A DNA stretch of 64,000 bases from Deltaproteobacteria bacterium IMCC39146. GTDB lineage: Bacteria; Desulfobacterota; Desulfuromonadia; Desulfuromonadales; BM103. The translations under genes and the position numbers were made by a program. Within the stretch, counting starts at the first letter, position 1. Every line of letters begins with the position of its first letter. The notes beneath the pieces are model-generated. The model was not told the DNA's origin. It saw only the letters and a program-made list of their open reading frames with translations, and searched no databases. This document shows positions 43,611-52,148 of the stretch, piece by piece. The stretch covers positions 17,784 through 81,783 of the forward strand of contig JARUHP010000019.1 of assembly GCA_030005635.1 (NCBI GenBank), written 5' to 3'.

Positions 43611-44648
43611 CTAAAAAATCGCAACCGGTTCGACGACAATGCGCAGGTCATCAAGGTTGTGGCCCTTCTCAATAGTCAGGCCATGATCGGCACTCTCTTC
43701 ATACATACCGAAAAGTTCTCCCGGTGCAGGAGAATCACCGTAAGCTTCTCGTGCTCCAACATAGTAGGTGCCAGGCTCCGGCAGGTTGACGACAAAACCG
43801 CCGTCAGCATCCGTTGGTGTCGAAATAGCCGCGGGCCTCTGATGACCGATAACCCGGTCAACATAAGCGAATACGTGTACGCCGGCAACGCCCTGCCCCG
43901 AAGTATCCACAACGGTCCCCCGTAAAACCGGGCCCGTCGCTCGGCCGAAGGTTTCACTTTCGCTGGCGCCTTTGAGCTTGGCAACGCTGTGCAGCTTGAC
44001 CTGTTGCACCTGCCCTGAGGTTGCGGTTAGAGGGTTGCCAGGGAACAGGCCAAACGAGTCACCTTCCTGCACCGGCCCGACCCGCTGACCGTTTTGACGA
44101 AGCCGCACAACAAGATAATAATCGCTCTCCGGCAAGCCATCAAAGCGAAAATAGCCATCCGGCCCTGTTGGCATAGAGAGGCGGTAGCCCTGGCCCTTAA
44201 GATCTTCAGCAACATCCAGGTAGAGGTAAACGTAAGCCCCTTCCAGCGGCGAGCCTTCATGCAGAACCTGACCTTCAATAGCCGCGCTGTAGTCATCATC
44301 ATAAACATCAACCGCTGAAGTTGCGACCGGAACAGACTGCAGACCAACCCAGGTCGATCCTGCCGTCAGGTTAACCGGATTGCGGCCACAAAAAGCGAAC
44401 CGGCTTCGATCAGCATTCCAGCCAAAGAGGGCGTAAGTACCGACCGGCAATTCCATCTGATAAAGACCGTCACTGTCGCTGGCCGCCGAGCGGGCGAGCG
44501 GCTCGGTCGTGAAATCGAGTGAAGCATGGGCTGTGACCACGACCCCGGCGAGGGGTTCATCACTACTGACAACACGACCCTCAATCATCGCGGCAGAGAG
44601 CAGAGAGGGTATTGCCATCAAGAGTATCAGAAAGACGAAACGCCTCAT
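43611..44648 (-). CDS. Exported three-unit carboxypeptidase-regulatory-like protein C1
   Basis: A 345-residue protein with signal peptide and three CarboxypepD_reg-like beta-sandwich units (about 20-105, 120-215 and 235-345). The first reads EGRVVSSDEPLAGVVVTAHASLD with YQMELPVGTYALFGW. The third carries TPTDADGGFVVNLPEPGTYYVGAREAYGDSPAPGELFGMY, almost the same as its paralogs at 45981 and 48208. The unit is a generic interaction/structural fold. ATG overlaps the upstream beta-helix stop by four bases. Likely secreted or surface-bound. Confidence 0.85.
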   Translation of the reverse strand: MRRFVFLILLMAIPSLLSAAMIEGRVVSSDEPLAGVVVTAHASLDFTTEPLARSAASDSDGLYQMELPVGTYALFGWNADRSRFAFCGRNPVNLTAGSTWVGLQSVPVATSAVDVYDDDYSAAIEGQVLHEGSPLEGAYVYLYLDVAEDLKGQGYRLSMPTGPDGYFRFDGLPESDYYLVVRLRQNGQRVGPVQEGDSFGLFPGNPLTATSGQVQQVKLHSVAKLKGASESETFGRATGPVLRGTVVDTSGQGVAGVHVFAYVDRVIGHQRPAAISTPTDADGGFVVNLPEPGTYYVGAREAYGDSPAPGELFGMYEESADHGLTIEKGHNLDDLRIVVEPVAIF

Positions 44649-46006
44649 TGAAGCTCCACAGGTCCAACACCTTTCACCGGCTCACTCAGCCAGGGTGAAA
44701 AATGCACGCGATCAAGTTTATAGATCCCCGGGCCATAGTCTTTGTAAGTAACCTCAGGTTCGTCGTGTCGGTCATAAAACAGGGGACTATTGCCCTCCCC
44801 GACCTTGGCCAGCTGCGCCGTATCATCACCCCACCAGTTGCCACTCACATCAACGAAGTCACTGAAGGTTTCTGGAGCATTGGCGAGCAACGGGTTCTGG
44901 CTTCTACGTGAGGCCGATTCTTTTTGCATGATTTTTTTTGAGCCGGAACGACGCTCCCAGTCTGCACTCTGATAAATACCGAGTTTAACGCCAACAACAT
45001 TACCCAGGAAATTATTCTCTTTAACTTCCGGATAAGCTGAAAAATCACAGTAGAGCGCCATAGCATTCTGTTCAAAACTGTTCAAACGCACTTTGGGGTT
45101 GGATTTGCGATAATTATAAAGAGCCAGTTCGTTTTCGCGAAACAGGTTGCTCTCAACCACAGGAGATCCGTACTGATCGTTGTGTACGGCGGTCTTGTTG
45201 TTGATGAAGCGGTTATTTTTGATCACTGGGTACGAGAAGGAGAAATTCAACACTCCATACTGGTTGCGCTCGAAGAGGTTATCTTCGATCAACGGGGTGC
45301 TTTTGGTTTGGCTGCAGTAAACCCCTACTTCATTCTCAATGAAGGTGTTCTGACTGATACGATCCGGGTAGTTCTGCAACAAGGTGACCGCCTGCTTGTT
45401 TTTCTCAAATCTATTTTCGGCAATCGCGCCCTTACTGTTGTGAGAAGCCAGGATCGCTGAGCGCGATTGGTTGATAAAGCTGTTGCCACGGATTTCCGGA
45501 CCGGATTTCATTTCATTGGCGATGCCGACCTGGTTGTTCTCGAAGCTGGAATTGATAATAATCGGGCTGGCTTCGCGCAGCAGCCTCACGCCAAATTCGC
45601 CATCTTTAAAGGTGCAGTTTTCTACCTTGAAGTCCGTCGCAAAGCTGCTGAGCGCTGCCTGGGCGGAGTAAAACTCTGTCCAGACCAAGGAGCTGCCTTG
45701 AGGCGCCTCCATAAACTCGATCCCCAGCCAACCCTTCGGGCCCTTGAAAACAACCGGAGCCGCAGCGCTGCCCTGGCTTTTGATCAGCCCGCGTACGCTG
45801 ATTTTTACCTGGGCATTGGCTACTGACACCTGGGTACCAGGAGCAATCGTTAAAGTCGCACCAGGTTTAATAATGACCGGTTCCTGCAGATCAACCTGCC
45901 CGGACCATTTCACTTTGCCTGTCAGCTCCATGCCAAAGCAGGTGCTGCCCAGGACCAAGCTGGCTAATGCGACAATCCAACTAATCAGAAGTCTTCGGCG
46001 CCACAT
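44645..46006 (-). CDS. Exported parallel beta-helix protein B1 (NosD-like)
   Basis: A 453-residue secreted beta-helix with signal peptide (about 1-26). It has about fourteen rungs between residues 95 and 345 with the recurring asparagine ladder (FENNQVGIANEM, FEKNKQAVTLL, FERNQYGVLNF, FRENELALYNY). The C-terminal SGNWWGDDT motif and HFSPWL recur in protein B2 at 47021. Its start lies 26 bases inside the 3' end of the upstream CarboxypepD gene. NosD itself is a periplasmic helper in copper-site maturation of nitrous oxide reductase; no nosZ is present here. Confidence 0.88.
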   Translation of the reverse strand: MWRRRLLISWIVALASLVLGSTCFGMELTGKVKWSGQVDLQEPVIIKPGATLTIAPGTQVSVANAQVKISVRGLIKSQGSAAAPVVFKGPKGWLGIEFMEAPQGSSLVWTEFYSAQAALSSFATDFKVENCTFKDGEFGVRLLREASPIIINSSFENNQVGIANEMKSGPEIRGNSFINQSRSAILASHNSKGAIAENRFEKNKQAVTLLQNYPDRISQNTFIENEVGVYCSQTKSTPLIEDNLFERNQYGVLNFSFSYPVIKNNRFINNKTAVHNDQYGSPVVESNLFRENELALYNYRKSNPKVRLNSFEQNAMALYCDFSAYPEVKENNFLGNVVGVKLGIYQSADWERRSGSKKIMQKESASRRSQNPLLANAPETFSDFVDVSGNWWGDDTAQLAKVGEGNSPLFYDRHDEPEVTYKDYGPGIYKLDRVHFSPWLSEPVKGVGPVELQ

Positions 46007-47024
46007 GGATTACAACCTCCTCTTGCTTTTTTGAAACAGTAACCGGCACAGGATCGCCACCGGACGCCTGCAGCTTGCCATAAAGTTCATTGCCACCCGC
46101 CGGCCCGCCAAACGCTTGCCGCGCCAGCAGATAGTAGGGGCCACTATCGGGCAGGGAAATCTCGAAACGCCCGTCCGCACCCGTGGGCGAGGAGAAGAAA
46201 TCCGGGTTGCCGGTCATCTCAGCTTGCCGGTAAGCAAAAACGTAGAGTCCTGTCTGAGGTACTCCTGAAGCGTCAACAACCTGACCGCTGACACCTTGCA
46301 GTTCAACAACATCCTCTTCCAGCATAGAGAGTCGGGTCACCGTCTCAATCTTGATTTCCTGAACCTGTCCTGCTTCGATACGAACCGGGTTACCGTAATA
46401 ATAGTTGAAATAGTCGCCAATCTCTATCGGCCCGAACTGGCCACCCTTCATTCTCTTGCGAGCAAGGAGATAATACTCACCGGGGGGAAGATTGAGTCGG
46501 AAGTCACCACGTGCCACCGGCTGGATAAAGTACCCCGGCCCCTTGAAGTTTTTAGAGGGGTCTTTGTAAACGTAGAGATAAGCTTTTTCCAACGGCTCAC
46601 CCTGGTAGCTGAGCTGGCCATAGATGCCTGAGCGTGCGGCCTCTTTCACGGGCTGCGCTTCTGGAACCCGGATCAGGTTGAAGCCAACATTGCGATACCC
46701 TTGGGCGGGAACCTGAATCGGGCTGCCGCTGTAGTAGCAGAACAGATCTCCCGGCTTGAGAGCTCCGGAGCCATTACTGGCGGTGAGAACGTAATTGCCA
46801 GGTTTTAGATCAAGTTGATAGAGCCCATCAAGGTCAGTCGGCGCCGAAACAGCGACCGCGTCACTCTTGCCAATGTCCGCTATCTGTCGATAGGCCCGGA
46901 CTGTTATCTCCGGGATCAGCTCGCCGCGCCAGGCAACACGCCCACGCACACCACTCTCGGCGAAAGCGGTCACACTGACCAGGCAGATCAAAGCACAGGC
47001 AAAAAGAGGACGGTACCACTTCAT
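45981..47024 (-). CDS. Exported three-unit carboxypeptidase-regulatory-like protein C2
   Basis: A 347-residue paralog of C1 and C3: signal peptide (about 1-22), then units around 27-115, 133-225 and 245-345. It shares FSSPTGADGRFEISLPDSG, YYLLARQAFGGPAGGNELYG with the others. Ends with basic VAPKTSD. The ATG overlaps the beta-helix B2 stop by four bases (ATGA). Function unknown, probably a secreted partner of the beta-helix proteins. Confidence 0.85.
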   Translation of the reverse strand: MKWYRPLFACALICLVSVTAFAESGVRGRVAWRGELIPEITVRAYRQIADIGKSDAVAVSAPTDLDGLYQLDLKPGNYVLTASNGSGALKPGDLFCYYSGSPIQVPAQGYRNVGFNLIRVPEAQPVKEAARSGIYGQLSYQGEPLEKAYLYVYKDPSKNFKGPGYFIQPVARGDFRLNLPPGEYYLLARKRMKGGQFGPIEIGDYFNYYYGNPVRIEAGQVQEIKIETVTRLSMLEEDVVELQGVSGQVVDASGVPQTGLYVFAYRQAEMTGNPDFFSSPTGADGRFEISLPDSGPYYLLARQAFGGPAGGNELYGKLQASGGDPVPVTVSKKQEEVVIHVAPKTSD

Positions 47025-48211
47025 CGTTTTATCTCCGTTGCAGGAACTTTACGCCATGGGGAATGAGCAACCTTATCCAAAGGGTAATCTTCACCTTCGT
47101 CAGTAAAAGTCGTCTGATCTCTGCCATCATGGATGAAGGAGGGGTTTCCGTTCGAGCCTATGTTTGCCAACTCCAGAGTACCCTCTTTCCCCCACCAGTT
47201 ATTGCCGGCGTTCACCATACCATCGAGGCGCTTGGCGCGCCGATCCTCTTCGCTCACGCTGCGCATGCCCTGCCCGGCAAAAGCACTGCGGGCCGAGGTC
47301 TCGCCGGCCCTGGCATCAGCGCCACGTTGTGCTTCCCATGAAGAAGACTGAAATTCCAGCTTAAGGGCCATCTCGTTGTTCAGAAAATCGTTGCTCTCAA
47401 CCTCCGGATACGAGGAATACGCAACCAACAGGCCAACGCCATTTTCCTCGATACGGTTGCCCGTCACCAAAGGGTCTGAGCGGCGATAGATATAGAAGCC
47501 GGTCTGGTTGCCGAGCAGCAGGTTGCCACGCAAAACCGGACGTGCGGCACGATCAACCTGAACGGCGATCTTGTTCTTTTCAAACCGGTTGTCGAGCACT
47601 TCCGGGTCTGTACCATGGTAGGCGATCATCAAGCCGGTATCGTTGTTAACAAACAGGTTGCCCTGAAACATTTGCGGTCGCGCGTGATAGAGATATGCAC
47701 CGTAACGCAAGTTGCCTGCAAAACGACAGTCAACGACCGACGTTGTGCTGTCGTCCTTGATGAAGAGACCGACCTTGAGATTCTCGGTAAAGAGGCAGTT
47801 GGTAACCTTGCCAGCAGCCTTGCCGCGTACCTCTATACCGACCTTGTTCGCAGAAAGGGTCAGTCCCTCCAGGAGTGGCGCGCCGCCCTGGACAAAAATG
47901 CCTGTTGCTGCGCCTTTGATGACACAGTCTGTGATTCGTGTGCTGTTATCAACCCCCTTAAGACGCAATCCTTCCCAATTCTCACCTGAGAACTCCGCCC
48001 CCTCAGCCACTAACCGACCGGAGACTTCCAACCCGGCACCAGTAAAATTAAGCTGAGAACCGGGAGCAACCGTCAAGGTCGCTCCGGGCAGGACTTGAAC
48101 ATCCTCGCTAAAGGAGTGCTGACCGTCCCAAACCGTATCCTGATCCACAACCAGAGCGGCTGCCGGGGTTGCGAAGAAGAGAGGAATAGCTATCAGGAGG
48201 AAGAATCTCAC
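47021..48211 (-). CDS. Exported parallel beta-helix protein B2 (NosD-like)
   Basis: A 396-residue secreted beta-helix with signal peptide (about 1-19). It has rungs between about 80 and 295, such as ITDCVIKGAATGIFVQ, FTENLKVGLFIKDD, FAGNLRYGAYLYHA and FEKNKIAVQVDRA. It ends in NAGNNWWGKEGT and KVAHSPWRKVP like B1. ATG overlaps the upstream lipoprotein C3 stop by four bases. It is most similar in layout to B1, so these look like a duplicated C-B pair. Confidence 0.88.
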   Translation of the reverse strand: MRFFLLIAIPLFFATPAAALVVDQDTVWDGQHSFSEDVQVLPGATLTVAPGSQLNFTGAGLEVSGRLVAEGAEFSGENWEGLRLKGVDNSTRITDCVIKGAATGIFVQGGAPLLEGLTLSANKVGIEVRGKAAGKVTNCLFTENLKVGLFIKDDSTTSVVDCRFAGNLRYGAYLYHARPQMFQGNLFVNNDTGLMIAYHGTDPEVLDNRFEKNKIAVQVDRAARPVLRGNLLLGNQTGFYIYRRSDPLVTGNRIEENGVGLLVAYSSYPEVESNDFLNNEMALKLEFQSSSWEAQRGADARAGETSARSAFAGQGMRSVSEEDRRAKRLDGMVNAGNNWWGKEGTLELANIGSNGNPSFIHDGRDQTTFTDEGEDYPLDKVAHSPWRKVPATEIKR

Positions 48212-49293
48212 CAGAACTCCTTGACGATAATGCTGCCGAGGTCGTCGTTCGCACCGCGCGTGACGGTGACGCTGTGATCAGCCTGGCCATCGAAGGTTCC
48301 GACCCACTCCCCCGGCTCCAAGGGCCCGCCAAAAGCGCTGCGGGCACCGATGTAGTAGGTTCCGCCATCACTGAGAAAGAGGGAAAAGTCCCCGTCAGCA
48401 CCAGTCGGAACCGACATATGCACCGGCTTGCCAACCATGCGGCTGTCAAGGTACGCAAAGACATAGACATCGCTGACCGGCAGATCATCCGCATCGACAA
48501 CCTGTCCGCGCAGCAATGTTTCCGTTTTGGTGAAGACGCCGTCTGCCAGTCGTTGCGCATGCTGCTCCGCGTCCACCTTGGTCAGGGCGAAGTCGTTTAA
48601 AGCCAGGATCTCGCCGCTACTAATTTCAACCGGATTGCCAGGATAAGTTGCATTCAGATCTCCGGGAGCCAGAGCCCCTGAGCGGCTACCGTCCGCACGC
48701 TTGCGAGCTACCAGGGAATAACGACCAACGGGCAGGTTGATGGTGAAGTGTCCTTCTTTGTCAGCCTGCACCGCCTCGCCGTATGACGGACCAGTCAGCC
48801 CGGCATCGTTTTCGGTATAGATGTAAATAAAGGCCCTTGAGACCGGTTCACCCTGATATGTGATCAGACCGGAAACCCCGGTCTGATCATCGGCGACAGG
48901 CAAACCTTCCCGGCCCATTTCACGCAGATTGAAGCTTGCGACCGATGCTATCCCATCAACAACCTGGTGCGGGTTGGCCGGTGACTCGGCCATCAGCATA
49001 CGGGTTCGACCATCGTCTGTCGTCTCGCGCTTCTTGCCGATCACGAAGTAAGACCCTTCCGGCAAAGAAGCCTGGTAGCGACCTTCGGCGTCAGTCGTCG
49101 TAATCGCAAAGGGTTGCACGGAACGATCCTTGTCGGCCTTGAGATAAATCTCAAGCTGAGCCGACGCCAGAGGTTGATCCTGGAAGAGGAGCTGTCCGCT
49201 CAGACCACTCTCGTTTTCCGGCGTGCAGGCTGAAAGCAAGTAACCCAGAAGCAACAGGACCAGACAGGTATATTTTATATAGGTATTGTTCAT
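48208..49293 (-). CDS. Three-unit carboxypeptidase-regulatory-like lipoprotein C3
   Basis: A 361-residue lipoprotein (LLSAC, Cys23) with three units, about 32-120, 142-235 and 260-355. The third unit repeats SVPTGADGDFSLFLSDGGTYYIGARSAFGGPLEPGEWVGTF, nearly the text of C1 and C2. It is the first gene of the tightly overlapping stretch C3-B2-C2-B1-C1. A 274-base gap upstream contains part of a 'cgcaaag'-type palindrome and AT-rich sequence, likely the promoter. Confidence 0.85.
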   Translation of the reverse strand: MNNTYIKYTCLVLLLLGYLLSACTPENESGLSGQLLFQDQPLASAQLEIYLKADKDRSVQPFAITTTDAEGRYQASLPEGSYFVIGKKRETTDDGRTRMLMAESPANPHQVVDGIASVASFNLREMGREGLPVADDQTGVSGLITYQGEPVSRAFIYIYTENDAGLTGPSYGEAVQADKEGHFTINLPVGRYSLVARKRADGSRSGALAPGDLNATYPGNPVEISSGEILALNDFALTKVDAEQHAQRLADGVFTKTETLLRGQVVDADDLPVSDVYVFAYLDSRMVGKPVHMSVPTGADGDFSLFLSDGGTYYIGARSAFGGPLEPGEWVGTFDGQADHSVTVTRGANDDLGSIIVKEFW

Positions 49294-49567
49294 CTTGTAA
49301 AGCTCACTTCAAATAACCACTGGAACCTAATTATGGGGACATAATGTCAGTCAAATTGTGTTTCCATAATTAGACAAGCACAACGAAAGATAGCAACCTT
49401 AAAAACAAGTCCGTAAATGAAATGAACAACAATCAAAAGCATTCATTAGCCGCAGATAACATCTGACAACATCTGATAAGGTCAAAGCTATAAGCCTTAA
49501 GTATTTCTCAGCGTCTCTGCGCCTCCGCGTTGAATCGTTTACTTGGCTTATAAAATGTTGGCAGCTC

Positions 49568-51994
49568 TTAAGAACGACCACTCTTAAAAACCGGAACCAA
49601 TGCCAGCAAGTACAGCAATGTCCCCACCAGTAAAGTCACAGTGAAGCCGGCATTCATAGCAACCACCACAGCCAGGATCGCTCCGAGTACGCTCGTGGCG
49701 CTGTTCACCCCCCAGCTCCAGGGGATCAGGTCGTTGCCGTCGTGAAACAAGCGCATACCGATCGGCAAGGGCATCCCCATTAATAGTCCCAACGGGATTA
49801 ACAGCACACCTGCCATCAGGCAACGGGCAAAGACCGGCAGTCCCATACAAGGATCAAGGATCGAAGGCAAACCGAAGACATAAGCAATAGAGAGCAAGAC
49901 CAGTGCCAACAGGATCTTTGGTAGCCAGCGATGCAAGCGATCTGATGGCAAGCGTGACGAACAGAGCGCACCGACGCCGGAACTGATCAGAAGGGAACAG
50001 AGGATAACGGCCAGTGAATAGATCGGCGGACCAAGAAAGAGGATGAAGCGTCGCAGCAGGCCAATCTCGATAAACATGAAACCGAGGCCGAGGCAGGCAA
50101 AGTAAAGCACGCGCCAACCGCTACCAGAGCTTTTCAACCCCTCCCGACGCCACAGCAGTAATGGCAGAATCAGGAAAGCCGAAACACAAACGCCCACCAC
50201 AACCAACAGATTACGCAGGGTCAAGATGGCTCTATCTTCGAATTTACCCTGTTCCGGAAAGCTTAATAGCTTAATGAATTCAGCAGGTTTAAGCATGTAG
50301 TAGAAAAACGGCCGATCATCCGTCACAGGCCTGATATCGAAAGGGAACGCTGCGTGAAACTCTGCGCTGCCATTTGCGCTGATCAGCTCATGGAAAGCCC
50401 CTTTACCGTCGCGACGATCAGGCAGGTAGACCTCCTGAAACTCCATATCGACCATAAGGTCTCTCAGGTTGGTCAATTCTTCTGCCGAGAAGGGTGTCTT
50501 CTTGAGCATGAAATTAGCCAGCCCGCGTTCACGCACGACCGCGATATGAGCAGCCGGGTCAGCCACCCCCTGATCTTGCAGCAAGGCCAATCCAAGTGAG
50601 ACCAGGCGCAGGGTTTCCCGCTCAAAGATAAAGCGTGAGATAGTCAGGATTCCGTCATCAGTCAGGTGATCCCAGTAGTCGGTAAAAGCCTCCAGGGTAT
50701 AGAGATTATTCTCTGACAGGGTGAAGGCACCGGCGGCCGGAGCCATGCGGCCAAAGACGGCAGACGCCTGGATGATGTCGTAGCGGTTCTGATCGCGACG
50801 TACGAAGCTGCGCCCCTCATCCACAACGGAACGCACCTGTGGATGACGGTAGAGCTCTCCGGTCAGGGAACCGAAGTGGTCATTGACCGCATCGACAATC
50901 AACGGATTGACTTCCACGGCCGTAACCTTCTCGGCGCCGGAAGCAAGTGCGGTCAAGACGTCCTTACCGCCGCCGGGACCGATCACCAGGGACGTCGGCT
51001 GTTCTTTGATCTGGTAGGCAAGCCCGATGACATTCTTACGGAAGAAATCAAGGCCGGTCTGCCGGTCCCAGCGGTACATGGTGGTGTAGCCGGTGTCATC
51101 GACAACCATGCCCAGCTGATCGGGCACAGGCCCCCGGTAGGTCCGCGACAGGCCCCAGGCCTGGTCTTTGGCTTGGCCCTCGGCCGGATAAACCGCCACG
51201 CGCGAGAAAGAGTTCCAGGCACTCCAGAGCAGGTTCGGCTCATAACGTCCACGCACGAAACGAATTTCGGCAAAGCCGGTCATGGCGTGAACCGTACCGA
51301 GCGCCAGGAGCAGTACCAGCAGCAAAAGAGCACCCCAACGATGCACGGCCGCAATGTTTCGTGGCAGCAACAATGAAGCCGCGGCAACACCGACAGCGGC
51401 AATCAGCAGCAACGAAGTGATCCCGCCGAACAACTTAAGCAGCAGGATAATCAACAGGCATCCGCAACCGGCGCCAATCAGATCGTAGAAGTAGAGTCGG
51501 CTGAAATCAGAATGATAGCGCCCGAAAAGAACCGTGAGTGAAATGCCGGCAAAGAAAAACGGCAGCGCGGTCACCAGGTACAGGCAGGTCAGAGCAACCA
51601 GCATACTGATCGACACACCGGCATCAGGTGTGCCTTGCTGAAAGGGTTGATAAAAGGGCTGATGAAAGAAAGACAAGACCTTGAAGCCAATATGAGGCTG
51701 CCAGCGAAACAGGACAAACACCGCGAAGAAGAGTGCAACGCTCAGACCGAAGAGGACGGCACCGCGGGCGGCCAGAAAGCGCGCATCTTCACCCTTGAAC
51801 CATCGGGGCCTCAGTTGCACGGTCAGCGCCGCCACACCAAAGCCAAAAAGCGCCAGAGAGATCGCCATGGAAGCAAAGTGGTACCACATCAGCACCGAGA
51901 AAATCCTGGTCAGGATCAACTCGTACATCAGGGTCGCAAGGCAGAGAAAGAAAACCCCCCAGCACACAGAACGATTTGCAGGTTGGTTGACCAT
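49568..51994 (-). CDS. Membrane protein fused to spermidine-synthase-like domain
   Basis: An 808-residue protein. The N-terminal part has six to seven membrane helices (about 10-215), then a soluble spermidine-synthase/SAM-methyltransferase fold (about 255-560; motif LVIGPGGGKDVLTALASGAEKVTAVEVNPLIVDAVN), then seven more helices (about 570-800). The domain binds SAM or decarboxylated SAM, yet the substrate is unknown. The ATG at 51994 is chosen because a longer frame would need TTG. It is the largest membrane component of the array and may decorate or move a product across the inner membrane. Confidence 0.85.
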   Translation of the reverse strand: MVNQPANRSVCWGVFFLCLATLMYELILTRIFSVLMWYHFASMAISLALFGFGVAALTVQLRPRWFKGEDARFLAARGAVLFGLSVALFFAVFVLFRWQPHIGFKVLSFFHQPFYQPFQQGTPDAGVSISMLVALTCLYLVTALPFFFAGISLTVLFGRYHSDFSRLYFYDLIGAGCGCLLIILLLKLFGGITSLLLIAAVGVAAASLLLPRNIAAVHRWGALLLLVLLLALGTVHAMTGFAEIRFVRGRYEPNLLWSAWNSFSRVAVYPAEGQAKDQAWGLSRTYRGPVPDQLGMVVDDTGYTTMYRWDRQTGLDFFRKNVIGLAYQIKEQPTSLVIGPGGGKDVLTALASGAEKVTAVEVNPLIVDAVNDHFGSLTGELYRHPQVRSVVDEGRSFVRRDQNRYDIIQASAVFGRMAPAAGAFTLSENNLYTLEAFTDYWDHLTDDGILTISRFIFERETLRLVSLGLALLQDQGVADPAAHIAVVRERGLANFMLKKTPFSAEELTNLRDLMVDMEFQEVYLPDRRDGKGAFHELISANGSAEFHAAFPFDIRPVTDDRPFFYYMLKPAEFIKLLSFPEQGKFEDRAILTLRNLLVVVGVCVSAFLILPLLLWRREGLKSSGSGWRVLYFACLGLGFMFIEIGLLRRFILFLGPPIYSLAVILCSLLISSGVGALCSSRLPSDRLHRWLPKILLALVLLSIAYVFGLPSILDPCMGLPVFARCLMAGVLLIPLGLLMGMPLPIGMRLFHDGNDLIPWSWGVNSATSVLGAILAVVVAMNAGFTVTLLVGTLLYLLALVPVFKSGRS

Positions 51995-52057
51995 AGAGTT
52001 ACTTTTTCCCTTCAAAATGACTCAAACTTTTTAACGCCCGTTCGCATTCGCTCTCTC

Positions 52058-52132
52058 AAGACGCAAAGTCGCAAAGAAAACCTTTTATGATTAGCGGTTT
52101 GACCCTCTTGGCGTCTTTGCGTCTTTGCGTTA
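52058..52132. repeat. Intergenic palindrome, 'cgcaaagtcgcaaag' type
   Basis: The arm agacgcaaagtcgcaaagaaaa and its mirror tcttggcgtctttgcgtctttgcgtt. It lies between the spermidine-synthase-like gene and the beta-helix/PQQ gene. Confidence 0.65.
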
Positions 52133-52148
52133 AAATTTTTGCTTTGAT

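Noticed and set aside
44645..48211. A nitrous oxide reductase maturation locus (NosD, NosR)
   Set aside because: The beta-helix and NapH-like proteins resemble nos partners, but no nosZ, nosF, nosY or nosL is visible.
49488..49545. A complete palindrome in the gap before C3
   Set aside because: Only the right half (cagcgtctctgcgcctccgcgt) is clear; I could not find its partner arm.
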